A DNA stretch of 39,569 nucleotides from Aquisalimonas sp. (GCA_007126095.1 SLBZ01000036.1:1-39569); one strand, 5' to 3'. Positions 26,861 through 37,052 are shown, counted from the stretch's first letter. The notes: generated by a model from the sequence alone, not told the origin. Translations and numbers: made by a program.

Positions 26861-27682
26861 TCAATCGCCCGCAAATACGCGGACATTCTCGAGAAACCCG
26901 GGCAGGTCGTCCTGATGTGGCGAGTGCCCCGCCAGAGCGTGTACCCGCAGGCGTGAACCCGGCGTGTGACGGTGTACGTAGCGAGCCACGTCCAGCCCGT
27001 AAAAACTGCGGGCACCAAAGACGAGCAGTGTGGGAACCTCCACCCGCTCCACTTCCGCACGGTAGTCGCGCCGGGAGAAGTGCTCCCAGCAGCGAACCCA
27101 GGGTTCCGGGTCGAGGGCTTCCAGACGCTGCCGGCGCGTCTCGCGGAACATGGCCTCCAGCCGCGCCGCACCACTGCCCGGCTCCACCTGACGCCCCCGG
27201 GTGATGAACGCCATGGTCGTGCCGACGAAATCCCTGCGCAGTTGCTCGATGAAGACTTGATTCTCGGCCTCGCTGAACGACCCGAACAGCCCCAGCGACC
27301 AGTCCGCATCGGTGAGCAGGCGCGGAGACTGGTCGACCAGACAGAACCGGCCGATGCCGTCGCAGCCGAACTGGCGCACGTACTCCCAGCAGGTCAGCGC
27401 ACCCATGGAGTGACCCAGCACCAGCGGCGCCTGCAGGTCGAACGCCTGAATCAACGCCCGCAGGTCGGCTGCGAGCGCATCAATCCCCGTGACCTTCGGG
27501 TCAAAATAGGGCCGCGCTTCCCAGACATAACAGGTCCGGTCCCGGGCCAGACGCTGGACCACGGGATACCAGTCGGTGTAGGCGCCGAGCCAGCCGGGAA
27601 CAACCACCAGCGGCGGGCCGGTGCCCAGTACCCGCACCGGCAGGCGCAGACCGTCATGGCTCTGAAAACTGTGCTCGCGCAT
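26861..27682 (-). CDS. Alpha/beta hydrolase
   Basis: 273 residues, no signal peptide. The nucleophile elbow is GHSMG with Ser92, the oxyanion region is VVPGWLGAYTDW, and a late Asp (ARSFYGLD) and His (LAGHSPHQDDLP) complete a plausible triad. The lid region is rich in aromatic and basic residues. The substrate cannot be told; its place between purE and PHA-related genes does not decide it. It is divergent from the small protein at 27824. Confidence 0.85.
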   Translation of the reverse strand: MREHSFQSHDGLRLPVRVLGTGPPLVVVPGWLGAYTDWYPVVQRLARDRTCYVWEARPYFDPKVTGIDALAADLRALIQAFDLQAPLVLGHSMGALTCWEYVRQFGCDGIGRFCLVDQSPRLLTDADWSLGLFGSFSEAENQVFIEQLRRDFVGTTMAFITRGRQVEPGSGAARLEAMFRETRRQRLEALDPEPWVRCWEHFSRRDYRAEVERVEVPTLLVFGARSFYGLDVARYVHRHTPGSRLRVHALAGHSPHQDDLPGFLENVRVFAGD

Positions 27683-27746
27683 CGCTGCCGCTGCCGCTGA
27701 AACGGGCCGCCGATTATGGGCAGGGTGGCCGGCGGGGGCAAGAGAC

Positions 27747-27788
27747 CGTGACGCAGGTCACACCGGCAACGCAAGGGGGTGGTAGACT
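27747..27788 (+). promoter_or_regulatory. CRP/Vfr-like site and -10 box before the small protein gene
   Basis: CGTGA-N6-TCACA at 27747-27762 matches the CRP consensus TGTGA-N6-TCACA in 9 of 10 fixed positions. A -10-like TAGACT lies at 27783-27788. The expected start of transcription near 27795 would put the site at about -40.5, the position of class II CRP-activated promoters, and there is no good -35 box. It could instead act on the divergent hydrolase. Regulation is inference. Confidence 0.4.
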
Positions 27789-27823
27789 GCGAGCATCTCA
27801 CGGGTGTGTTCAATGGAGGCACC

Positions 27824-28066
27824 ATGGATATTGCCAGCGCGTTTTACTCTGCCACGGCCGGGCTGCAGCGGGCCGATCAGGAAATGCAGCGCAACGCGGA
27901 AACGGTGGCGCGGGTCACTGCCGGCACGGAGGAGAACGAGGACCTCAACACGGCCCTCGTGGAATCCACCCAGAATGAGACGCTTGCGCGCGCATCGGTG
28001 AACACCGTGCAAAGCGTCGATGAAGCGGAGCAGACACTGGGCCGGAACCTGGACACCGAAGCCTGA
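27824..28066 (+). CDS. Small helical protein resembling the ends of a flagellar rod protein
   Basis: 80 residues, starting at an ATG with GGAGG four bases before it. The N-terminus MDIASAFYSATAGLQRADQ resembles the first helix of flagellar rod and hook proteins (short DI..AF.SA..GL.....). The C-terminus (SVNTVQSVDEAEQTLGRNLD) resembles their last helix (KVI.TADEML.TLLD). The middle domains that such proteins carry are missing, so it would be two helices joined by a short acidic linker. No other flagellar gene is nearby. I do not know its function; the likeness is judged by eye. Confidence 0.6.
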   Translation: MDIASAFYSATAGLQRADQEMQRNAETVARVTAGTEENEDLNTALVESTQNETLARASVNTVQSVDEAEQTLGRNLDTEA

Positions 28067-28073
28067 TCCCCTT

Positions 28074-28098
28074 CCGGCGGGCCATTCCCTGCCGCCGG
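28074..28098. terminator. Hairpin between converging genes
   Basis: A 7-bp stem CCGGCGG / CCGCCGG with an 11-base loop fills the 34-base gap between the small protein gene (plus) and the HDOD gene (minus). It has no T-run, so intrinsic termination would be weak. It is placed as a possible bidirectional terminator. Confidence 0.35.
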
Positions 28099-28100
28099 CG

Positions 28101-28925
28101 TCATGCGGCGCCGGCAACCTCCTCCGCAAACGTGCTGAGTTGCTCGTCTTCGCGACGGCAACTCATGCCGATGTTGTTCAGCTTCGGCTCGGAGATGCCG
28201 CGCAGAATTCGGCGCGTCGGCCGATCCTCGTAACCCGCCCGGTACCACTCGACGCAGGCTCCCACCATGTCGGTCAGGCGCCCCCAGTCACCCTGGTAAT
28301 CGGGGTCGGCATGGTGTGCAACCACGGCCACCAGCGGTTCCGGAAGGTCCCAGGTGGACAACAGGCGACTACCGGACTCGTAGTGATCAAAGCCCAGCTC
28401 GCGCAACTCCCGCTCCGCGACGCTGGTCTCGTCGCGATCATCGGCGGTCAGGACACGCTGCATGGCGTCAGGGAAGACGTAGGCGTTGGCGAGAACGCCA
28501 ACATTGTGAAGCAGCCCCGCCAGATACCCGGCCGCCGTCTCGGTCTCCAGCGGCACATAGTTGCCCAGCTTGCTGGCACAGAGCGCCACGTTCATGCTCG
28601 CCCGCCAGAAACGGCCCTGGTCGAAGGCCGGGCAGGCGCTGGACTGGAACTGCGCACTCAGCAGCGTCGTCGTGGCAAGCACCCGCACCCGGTTGAGACC
28701 CAGCCGCACGGCTGCGTCGTCGACGCTGTAGATGGGCTGATACCCGGTGAAGAAGGCGGCATTGGCGGCAGAGACCACACGGCCGCTGGTGCCGGGGTCC
28801 ATGGCGAGGGCGGCCGCGACATCAGGCAGGGGGGCGTCCTTGTCGTTCACCACTTTGAGGATGTCCTGCACGAAACGGGGCAACGTGGGGAGTTCCTCGA
28901 TCTTGTCCAGATCCTGCTGTGCCAT
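28101..28925 (-). CDS. HDOD domain protein
   Basis: 274 residues, nearly all one HDOD domain, a catalytically degenerate relative of HD phosphohydrolases used in bacterial signalling. Typical patches are LPTLPRFVQDILKVVND, the segment around VVSAANAAFFTG, IYSVDDAAVRLGLNRVR and GYLAGLLHNVGVL. The HD-type pair is partly kept (LLHNVG, VVAHHAD). No other output domain is fused. ATG at 28925 is preferred over a GTG two codons upstream because AGG precedes it at the right distance. It follows the DUF2835 gene by 18 bp and is likely in the phaC transcript. Confidence 0.88.
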   Translation of the reverse strand: MAQQDLDKIEELPTLPRFVQDILKVVNDKDAPLPDVAAALAMDPGTSGRVVSAANAAFFTGYQPIYSVDDAAVRLGLNRVRVLATTTLLSAQFQSSACPAFDQGRFWRASMNVALCASKLGNYVPLETETAAGYLAGLLHNVGVLANAYVFPDAMQRVLTADDRDETSVAERELRELGFDHYESGSRLLSTWDLPEPLVAVVAHHADPDYQGDWGRLTDMVGACVEWYRAGYEDRPTRRILRGISEPKLNNIGMSCRREDEQLSTFAEEVAGAA

Positions 28926-28943
28926 TGTCACCTGCCAGGGACG

Positions 28944-29162
28944 TTACAGACGTTGCAGCCGCTCGAAACGGCCCGATTCGTCATAGTAAAGCCGAAATCG
29001 GCCGTGCACGCCGTCGTGGTTCACAAAAGCGCGAAGCTGATTCGCCGGGAATTGCACCCAGATGCCATCGTCGCTACAGACCACGACCTGGCTGCTGTAA
29101 CCGGCATAGTAGACCAGCATATCGTCGCGCGAGACGTTGAGCGTGAATTCGACCGTTGCCAC
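28944..29162 (-). CDS. DUF2835 family protein
   Basis: 72 residues, start GTG with no obvious ribosome binding site. The pattern FTLNVSRDDMLVYYAG, VVVCSDDGIWVQFPA, LRAFVNHDGVHGRF and the C-terminal LQRL closely fit DUF2835, a small gammaproteobacterial family of unknown function. It lies between phaC and the HDOD gene with short gaps, so it is probably co-transcribed with them. Confidence 0.85.
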   Translation of the reverse strand: MATVEFTLNVSRDDMLVYYAGYSSQVVVCSDDGIWVQFPANQLRAFVNHDGVHGRFRLYYDESGRFERLQRL

Positions 29163-29201
29163 GCCGGTATCTTACACGTTCCCGGAGCGCCGCAAAGCCG
29201 A

Positions 29202-30995
29202 TCAGGCCTCTTCCCGAACGTAGCCCCCCGGCGCGTCCTCAATCACGGACAGCGCCCCGTCACCCGGTTGCCGCGCGGCAACCGTCTCCGACTCCTGGCC
29301 GGCGAGCCACCGCTCCCACTCCGGCCACCAGGACCCGGGCGCCCACTCGGCGCTGTCCAGCCATTCGGCGGCGGTGCCGGGCGTGTTGTCACCCACCCAG
29401 TAACCGTATTTCTCCCGCGAAGGGGGATTGATGATACCGGCGATGTGGCCCGACCCGCCCAGGATGAACCGCGGCCGGCCGCCAATCAGGTGCACGCCCT
29501 CGTAGCAGGTCTTCCAGGGCGCGATGTGGTCTTCCCGGGCCGAGACGAAGCAGCTGGGAATGTTGATCTTGCCCAGATCGATGGGCACACCGTCCAGCTC
29601 GATCCCGCCGGGCTCACGCAGGCGATTCTCCTGGTACATGTTGCGCAGATAGAAGGTGTGCATCTGCGCAGGCATGTTGGTGCAGTCCTGGTTCCAGTAC
29701 AGCAGGTCGAACGGAAACGGATCGTCGCCCTTGAGGTAGTTGTTGATGAAAAACGACCAGATCAGGTCGTTGGCACGCAGGGTCGCCATGGTCGTGGCCA
29801 TGGCCCGCCCTTCAAGAACCCCCTGACTGCCCATGCGGCGCTCCAGATTCTGGAGCTGCTCTTCGTCGATGAAGATCTCCAGCTCCCCCGGCTCGGAGAA
29901 GTCCAGCATGGCGGTGAAGAAGGTGATGCTCCTGATGCGCGCATCCTTGTTCGCCGCCATGTACGCCAGAGTCGCCCCCATGAGCGTGCCGCCCAGGCAA
30001 TAGCCGACGCAGTTGACGTCACGCTCGCCGGTCGCCTGTTCGATGGCATCCACAGCCGCCAGCGGCCCCTCCACCATGTAGTCAGCAAAAGTCTTGTCGG
30101 CGTAATCGCTGGAGGGATTCTTCCAGGAGATCACAAACACGGTATGCCCCTGATCCACCATGTACTTGATCATGGAGTTCTTCGGCTGAAGGTCCAGGAT
30201 GTAGTACTTGTTGATCCACGGAGGCACGAACAGCAGCGGCCGCTTGTAGACCTGATCGGTGGTCGGCGTGTACTGGATGAGCTGGATCAGCTCGTTCTGG
30301 TACACCACCTTGCCGGGGGTAATGGCCAGATTGTGGCCCACCTCGAAGGCCTCGGTGTCGGTCATGCTAACCCGCAGCTTGCCCTGACCCGCGGCCAGGT
30401 CGTCGAGCAGGTTGCGCAGCCCCCGCAGGAGGTTCTGCCCGCCGGTCTCGACGGTCTTCTCCAACACCTCCGGATTCGTTGCGACGAAATTGGTGGGTGA
30501 CAGGGCATCCACGAACTGCCGGGTGTGGAAGTCCACCTTGCGCGCCGTCTGCTCGTCGAGCCCCTCTACATTGCGCACCGTGGAGTGCACGTAGTCCGCC
30601 GCCAGCAGATAGGATTGCTTGATGAAATCGAAAATGGGGCTGTCTTCCCAGGCGTCATGACTGAACCGCTTGTCGCCCCGCTCCGGGTCGATCACCGACT
30701 CGCGGTTCTGCCCCAGGAACCGCATGGTGGTGTTGTTCACCAGCTGTGCGTAGTCCTGCCAGAAGGCGATCTGCGACTGGGCAAGCTGCATCGGATTGGA
30801 GACCATCCGCGAGGCGAGCTGCTGGAACAGTCCGGACATGTGCAGGGCGTCATCAAGATCAATGTGATGCGCCGACTGCTCGCGGGTCACGAACTCGTTG
30901 ACAAGCTCCTGGCTGCGGGTCGTGATATCCACCAGGGTGCGGGAGAGCTCCTGGGGGTCCAACGTGGATGTGGGATCAAACTGTTTCTCGACCAT
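29202..30995 (-). CDS. phaC: Class I poly(3-hydroxyalkanoate) synthase
   Basis: 597 residues. Polymerises (R)-3-hydroxyacyl-CoA into PHA at the granule surface. The lipase-like box GYCLGG has the nucleophile Cys333; Asp489 (SAREDHIAPW) and His517 (GGSGHIAGI) complete the triad. PPWINKYYILDLQPKNS and the Trp-rich C-terminus match class I enzymes, which act without PhaE or PhaR subunits. ATG at 30995 is chosen over a longer frame that would add 54 Arg-rich residues. No phaA, phaB or phasin gene is next to it; phaJ is 9 kb away. Confidence 0.95.
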   Translation of the reverse strand: MVEKQFDPTSTLDPQELSRTLVDITTRSQELVNEFVTREQSAHHIDLDDALHMSGLFQQLASRMVSNPMQLAQSQIAFWQDYAQLVNNTTMRFLGQNRESVIDPERGDKRFSHDAWEDSPIFDFIKQSYLLAADYVHSTVRNVEGLDEQTARKVDFHTRQFVDALSPTNFVATNPEVLEKTVETGGQNLLRGLRNLLDDLAAGQGKLRVSMTDTEAFEVGHNLAITPGKVVYQNELIQLIQYTPTTDQVYKRPLLFVPPWINKYYILDLQPKNSMIKYMVDQGHTVFVISWKNPSSDYADKTFADYMVEGPLAAVDAIEQATGERDVNCVGYCLGGTLMGATLAYMAANKDARIRSITFFTAMLDFSEPGELEIFIDEEQLQNLERRMGSQGVLEGRAMATTMATLRANDLIWSFFINNYLKGDDPFPFDLLYWNQDCTNMPAQMHTFYLRNMYQENRLREPGGIELDGVPIDLGKINIPSCFVSAREDHIAPWKTCYEGVHLIGGRPRFILGGSGHIAGIINPPSREKYGYWVGDNTPGTAAEWLDSAEWAPGSWWPEWERWLAGQESETVAARQPGDGALSVIEDAPGGYVREEA

Positions 30996-31101
30996 GAACG
31001 TCGACCTCGAAAGCCGCCGGGTATGCCGGCCGAAGGAGCGCCGCCGCCCGGGGAAGACAGCCCCAGCGCGCCGGAACCGGCGCTTGCGCGCGCTTGCAGG
31101 T

Positions 31102-31130
31102 ATCTTACGGCACACCGGCAGGGCACTCAA
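31102..31130 (-). promoter_or_regulatory. Sigma-70 type promoter for phaC
   Basis: On the minus strand TTGAGT (31130-31125, 4 of 6) and TAAGAT (31107-31102, 4 of 6) are 17 bases apart. Transcription would start about 100 bases before the phaC ATG. The site lies in the divergent phaC/rsmJ gap. Confidence 0.45.
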
Positions 31131-31168
31131 CTGGAATCGAGTCGACGCATAGCCCACAGGATATTGAT

Positions 31169-31984
31169 TTGAAAGACTTTTCCGAAAAACCCAGCGACAC
31201 AGAACAACGGTGTTACGTCACACACGACGGTACACCGGACGCTGGCACGGCGGCAGCCGCCCTGGCCCACCGCTGGAATCTGCCGCAGGAACGGGCTGAA
31301 ACCCCGGCCGGATTGCGGCTGGTGGTGGGCGCCACCGCGGTGACGCTCACGGACAGTCGCGAGGGCAGACCCGGCGGCATCCGGGTGGATTTCCTGGAGC
31401 CACGCTTCCTGCAACGCCTGCAGCAGGCGGGGCCGTCCCGGGAGCCGCTGGCGCGGGCCGTGGGCGCACGGCGCGGCGACCGCCCTTTGGTACTGGACGC
31501 AACCGCCGGCCTGGGCCAGGACGCCGCCATTCTCGCCATGATCGGCTGCACGGTCACGCTGGTGGAGCGCTCCCCGGTGCTGGGCGCCCTCCTGGAAGAC
31601 GGTTTGGCGCGGGCGCAACGCGATGCGCGCACGCAAACCATGGCCGAACGAATGCAGCTCGTCAGCGCCGACAGCAGCGACTATCTGACCGGCCTGCAGA
31701 CGGCCGAAAGGCCGGACGTGGTCTACCTTGACCCGATGTATCCGCACCGCCGCACCGGCGGCAAATCCGGCAAGACAATGCAGCACCTGCAGGCGCTGCT
31801 TGGCCCGCCCGGCGACGCCGGCCCGCTGCTGTCCCCGGCACTGTCCACGGCACGGCGGCGCGTGGTCGTCAAACGCCAGCGCCGCGGCGCGGCGCTGGCG
31901 GGAGCCCCCCCCGATCTCACCGTCGGCGGCAGCAGCACCCGCTTCGACGTCTACCTGCGAGCGCCGGAAACCAATGGCACCTAA
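31169..31984 (+). CDS. rsmJ: 16S rRNA (guanine1516-N2)-methyltransferase RsmJ
   Basis: About 271 residues from a TTG at 31169 that has AGGA seven bases upstream; another TTG at 31094 would lengthen it. The SAM-binding motif LVLDATAGLGQDAAILA and the catalytic motif VVYLDPMYPHRRTGGKSGK are characteristic of RsmJ. It methylates G1516 of 16S rRNA in Escherichia coli. It is divergent from phaC and followed by glpR on the same strand. Confidence 0.92.
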   Translation: MKDFSEKPSDTEQRCYVTHDGTPDAGTAAAALAHRWNLPQERAETPAGLRLVVGATAVTLTDSREGRPGGIRVDFLEPRFLQRLQQAGPSREPLARAVGARRGDRPLVLDATAGLGQDAAILAMIGCTVTLVERSPVLGALLEDGLARAQRDARTQTMAERMQLVSADSSDYLTGLQTAERPDVVYLDPMYPHRRTGGKSGKTMQHLQALLGPPGDAGPLLSPALSTARRRVVVKRQRRGAALAGAPPDLTVGGSSTRFDVYLRAPETNGT

Positions 31985-32054
31985 CCGCGCCGGGACAGAC
32001 CCGGACAGACCCCGACCCGTTCGGTACCATGACCCCAGAACCCATACCACCGTA

Positions 32055-32070
32055 TTTTCACATTCGAAAA
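32055..32070 (+). promoter_or_regulatory. GlpR-operator-like palindrome before glpR
   Basis: A 16-base palindrome TTTTC-N6-GAAAA contains CATTCGAA, the same octamer as the operator-like palindrome before glpD. It lies 25 bases before the glpR ATG, so autoregulation of glpR is plausible. This is inference from sequence likeness. Confidence 0.4.
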
Positions 32071-32094
32071 AGGCCGAACCACCGCGAGGCAGCG

Positions 32095-32862
32095 ATGCAC
32101 GATCTCACCCACCGCCAGGAACGCATCATGGAACGGGTCAGAAAGGAGGGCTTCGTGGCCATCGACGGCCTTGCCGACGAATACGCGGTTACGCCCCAGA
32201 CCATCCGCCGGGACATCAACCAGCTCTGTGCCGCGGGCCTGCTGCGGCGCCACCACGGCGGTGCCGGCCTGCCGTCGAGCGTGGAGAACGTGGCCTACCG
32301 CGCCCGCAAGGTCATGCAGCTCGAAGCGAAACAGGCGATCGCCCGCACACTGGCCGCTCAGGTCCCGGACCAGGCCTCGCTGTTCATCACCCTGGGCACC
32401 ACCAACGAGGAGATCGCCAAGGCGCTGCTGCAGCACGACGGCCTGCGCATCATCACCAACAACCTGAACGTCGCCACCATACTCACCAACAATCCCACCT
32501 TCGAGATCATCCTGGCCGGGGGCGTGGTGCGGCCTCGGGACCGCGGCATCACCGGCGAGGCCACCATCGACTTCATGCGCCAGTTCCGGGTCGACTACGG
32601 CATTACCGGCATCTCCGGGATCGACGCCGACGGTACGCTGCTCGACTTCGATTACCGCGAAGTGCGGGTGGTGCAGGCCATCATGGCCCAGGCGCGCCAG
32701 TTCTGGCTGGCTGCCGACTACAGCAAGTTCGGCCGCAGCGCCATGGTCGAACTCGGCCATCTGCGCGAGCTCGACGCCCTGTTCACCGACCGTCAGCCCC
32801 CGGGCGAGTGGCTCCAGCAGCTGCGTGAGGCCCAGGTGCGGATCTTCACACCGGACACCTGA
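32095..32862 (+). CDS. glpR: Glycerol-3-phosphate regulon repressor (DeoR family)
   Basis: 255 residues, near the 252 of Escherichia coli GlpR. N-terminal winged helix (RQERIMERV, FVAIDGLADEYAVTPQTIRR), then the DeoR sugar-phosphate sensor domain with LFITLGTTNEEIAKAL, IITNNLNVA and LADYSKFGR-like (AADYSKFGRSAMV). Starts at ATG 32095 with GAGG before it; a longer frame would include the putative operator. It is followed by glpD, glpF and glpK, which it presumably represses in the absence of glycerol 3-phosphate. Confidence 0.93.
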   Translation: MHDLTHRQERIMERVRKEGFVAIDGLADEYAVTPQTIRRDINQLCAAGLLRRHHGGAGLPSSVENVAYRARKVMQLEAKQAIARTLAAQVPDQASLFITLGTTNEEIAKALLQHDGLRIITNNLNVATILTNNPTFEIILAGGVVRPRDRGITGEATIDFMRQFRVDYGITGISGIDADGTLLDFDYREVRVVQAIMAQARQFWLAADYSKFGRSAMVELGHLRELDALFTDRQPPGEWLQQLREAQVRIFTPDT

Positions 32863-32884
32863 CCACTTTCCAACGCGACCCCCG

Positions 32885-32949
32885 TTCGTCCGTCAACATT
32901 TGTTTTCGCATTGTGTTCGATTTTGTTCGTGCTATGTTCATTCGAACAT
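32885..32949 (+). promoter_or_regulatory. glpD promoter with phased GlpR-like half-sites
   Basis: TTCG or TTCA elements start at 32885, 32905, 32916, 32926 and 32937, so the last four are 10-11 bases apart. The last belongs to the palindrome ATGTTC-ATTC-GAACAT (32934-32949). A promoter with TTGTGT (32911-32916), a 16-base spacer and TATGTT (32933-32938) overlaps them, so a repressor bound here would block polymerase. The glpD ATG is 25 bases downstream. GlpR as the binder is inferred from the neighbouring gene. Confidence 0.5.
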
Positions 32950-32973
32950 TCTCACGAAAAACACGAACCGCAC

Positions 32974-34536
32974 ATGACAAATGAAAACAGCAGCTACGAT
33001 CTGGTCGTAGTCGGAGGAGGCATCAACGGGGCGGGGATTGCGCGGGATGCGGCGGGCCGGGGCCTGCGGGTACTGCTCTGCGAGCGAGACGACATCGCGG
33101 CACACACGTCCTCCGCCAGCACCAAGCTCATCCACGGCGGCCTGCGCTACCTCGAACACTACGAGTTCAGCCTGGTGCGCAAGGCACTCAGGGAGCGCGA
33201 GGTGCTGCTCAAGGCAGCGCCCCACATCATCTGGCCGATGCGCTTCGTCATGCCGCACACACGCTCCCTGCGGCCCCGCTGGATGATTCGCGCAGGCCTG
33301 TTTCTCTACGACCACCTGGGAGGTCGCAGCCGCCTGCCCGGCTCCCGGAGCGTCAAGCTCGCCTTCGATCCCGCCGGGCAGCCGCTGCGCCCGGAGTTCA
33401 CGGACGGCTTCGCCTACTCCGACTGCTGGGTGCAGGACTCGCGACTGGTGGTCCTGAACGCCCTCGACGCCGCCGAGCGCGGCGCCGAGGTGCTTACGCA
33501 CACCGCGTGCGTCGGCGCCCGGCGCGACGACGACCTCTGGACGGTCGCGTTGCAGGATCAGCACTCCGGAGCGAACTGCAGCGTCCGCGCCCGCGCGCTG
33601 GTCAACGCGGCCGGCCCCTGGGTGAGCCGCTTCCTGGAGTCCGTCACCGGCAGAAGCGAGCACGCCGACGGCAAACATGTGCGGCTGGTGAAGGGCAGCC
33701 ACCTGGTGGTACCGAGGCTGTTTGAGCACGATCAGGCCTACCTGCTGCAGAACGACGACCGCCGGGTGATCTTCGTCATCCCCTACGAACACGACTACAC
33801 CCTGATCGGCACCACCGACGAGACCTTCGAGGGCGACCCGCGCAGCCTGTCTATTTCGGACGCGGAAACGGAATACCTCTGCGACACCATCAATCACTAC
33901 TTCAAGCGTGCCATCACCCCGGCAGACGTCGTGTGGAGCTACGCCGGCGTGCGACCGCTGTACGACGACGCGGCGGCGGACGCCTCGGCAGTCACCCGCG
34001 ACTACGTCCTGGATCTGGACGCCGATGGCGGACAGGCGCCACTGCTGTCGGTGTTCGGCGGCAAGATCACCACCTACCGCACGCTGGCCGAAGACGTGCT
34101 GGCACAGCTTGCCGGGCCACTCGGCCTCACCGCCCGCCCGTGGACGGCGACGGAGGCGCTCCCCGGAGGCGACATTCCCGCGGCCGACTTCGACGCGTGG
34201 CTGGCGGGGCTCGCCAACGACTACCCCTTTCTGCCGCCGGACCTGCTGTGGCGCTACGCCCGGAACTACGGCACCCGCATGCGCGCGCTGGTGGGTGAGG
34301 CGCAGTCGCTGACCGACCTGGGGGAGCACCTCGGCGACGGCATGTACACAGCGGAACTGGATTACCTGATTCGGTACGAGTGGGCCCGGACCGCGGACGA
34401 CGCGCTCTGGCGGCGTTCGCGCATGGGTCTGCACGTCTCCGAAGCCACCAGGCAGGCAATCGATGCCTGGTTCTCGCAGCGCGGTGCACCGGAGCAACAG
34501 GGATTATCCCGGGAGGCTCACCAAGCGGCGCGCTGA
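32974..34536 (+). CDS. glpD: Aerobic glycerol-3-phosphate dehydrogenase
   Basis: 520 residues. Membrane-associated FAD enzyme that oxidises glycerol 3-phosphate to dihydroxyacetone phosphate and passes electrons to quinone. The FAD-binding GGGINGAGIARDAAGRG is at the N-terminus; TSSASTKLIHGGLRYLE and the VYSYAGVRPLYDD-like segment (WSYAGVRPLYDD) follow, then FGGKITTYRTLAED. Starts at ATG 32974; upstream codons in frame lie within the promoter. The downstream glpF starts 101 bp later. Confidence 0.97.
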   Translation: MTNENSSYDLVVVGGGINGAGIARDAAGRGLRVLLCERDDIAAHTSSASTKLIHGGLRYLEHYEFSLVRKALREREVLLKAAPHIIWPMRFVMPHTRSLRPRWMIRAGLFLYDHLGGRSRLPGSRSVKLAFDPAGQPLRPEFTDGFAYSDCWVQDSRLVVLNALDAAERGAEVLTHTACVGARRDDDLWTVALQDQHSGANCSVRARALVNAAGPWVSRFLESVTGRSEHADGKHVRLVKGSHLVVPRLFEHDQAYLLQNDDRRVIFVIPYEHDYTLIGTTDETFEGDPRSLSISDAETEYLCDTINHYFKRAITPADVVWSYAGVRPLYDDAAADASAVTRDYVLDLDADGGQAPLLSVFGGKITTYRTLAEDVLAQLAGPLGLTARPWTATEALPGGDIPAADFDAWLAGLANDYPFLPPDLLWRYARNYGTRMRALVGEAQSLTDLGEHLGDGMYTAELDYLIRYEWARTADDALWRRSRMGLHVSEATRQAIDAWFSQRGAPEQQGLSREAHQAAR

Positions 34537-34637
34537 TACCAACCTGAAGACCTGCACAGCCAGCACGGAATCCACGAGAGCGGACCAAGACGCCCGCCAT
34601 ATCCGTGCTGGTTCGTCATATGGAGGAGGAGTAAGGC

Positions 34638-35477
34638 ATGACACCGTTTATCGGCGAAATCATAGGGACCATGATTCTCATCATCTTCGGCGGCGGCGTG
34701 GTGGCGGGGGTCCTGCTGAACCACTCCAAGGCCCAGGCCGGTGGCTGGATCGTCATCACCGCCGGCTGGGGCATGGCAGTGGCGCTTGCCATCTACGCAG
34801 TGGGCGACATCAGCGGCGCCCACATCAACCCGGCGGTGACAGTCGGGCTGGCGGCCATCGGCGAGTTCCCCTGGGCCAGCGTACCCGCCTATATCGTGGC
34901 GCAGATGATCGGCGCCTTCATCGGGGCCTGTGTGGTCTTTCTGGCCTACTATCCCCACTGGGCGGCAACGGATGATGCCGGCGCTAAACTGGGCGTCTTC
35001 AGCACCGATCCGGCGATTCCCCACACGCCGGGTAACCTGCTGTGCGAGATCATCGGTACCTTCGTGCTGGTCCTGGCGATTCTTTTCATTGGCGCCAACG
35101 AGTTCACCGAAGGGCTGAACCCGCTGATCGTGGGGCTGCTGATTTTCGCCATTGGGCTCTCTCTGGGCGGACCCACCGGCTACGCCATCAACCCGGCAAG
35201 GGATCTCAGCCCGCGTATCGCCCACTTCGTACTGCCCATCGTGGGCAAGGGCGGTTCCAACTGGCAGTACGCCTGGATTCCGGTGATCGGCCCACTGATT
35301 GGCGGCGTCTGCGGCGGGCTGTTCTACGCTTTCGTTTTCGAACAGGGCAGCCCAACCGCGCTGATCATCGCCTTCGCGGTGCTGGGGGCGTGCATTCTCG
35401 CGGCGTTCACCGGCCTGCAGCAGGCCCCCGCCGTGAGCGCTCGCGCCGCGTCGGACGAGCGCGACGGCGGCTCCTGA
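34638..35477 (+). CDS. glpF: Glycerol uptake facilitator (aquaglyceroporin)
   Basis: 279 residues with six membrane segments. Both NPA half-helices are intact: Asn64 (HINPAVT) and Asn185 (AINPARD). The Asp after the second NPA-Arg marks a glycerol-type channel rather than a water-only one. A strong GGAGGAGGAG precedes the ATG. The acidic, Ala-rich C-terminal tail is longer than needed for the channel. Imports glycerol for the kinase encoded 65 bp downstream. Confidence 0.96.
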   Translation: MTPFIGEIIGTMILIIFGGGVVAGVLLNHSKAQAGGWIVITAGWGMAVALAIYAVGDISGAHINPAVTVGLAAIGEFPWASVPAYIVAQMIGAFIGACVVFLAYYPHWAATDDAGAKLGVFSTDPAIPHTPGNLLCEIIGTFVLVLAILFIGANEFTEGLNPLIVGLLIFAIGLSLGGPTGYAINPARDLSPRIAHFVLPIVGKGGSNWQYAWIPVIGPLIGGVCGGLFYAFVFEQGSPTALIIAFAVLGACILAAFTGLQQAPAVSARAASDERDGGS

Positions 35478-35518
35478 GTCCCGCGGGGGAACCTGGACGA
35501 CTGCAACGAAATCAATAA

Positions 35519-37045
<1,527 letters not shown>

Positions 37046-37052
37046 CCCGCAC

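Noticed and set aside
28020..30500. An 826-codon plus-strand open frame opposite phaC and the HDOD gene
   Set aside because: Antisense shadow; the minus strand encodes intact PhaC with its catalytic triad.
32029..32094. Upstream ATG for glpR at 32029
   Set aside because: It would place the operator-like palindrome in the coding region; the ATG at 32095 has a ribosome binding site and gives the usual GlpR N-terminus.
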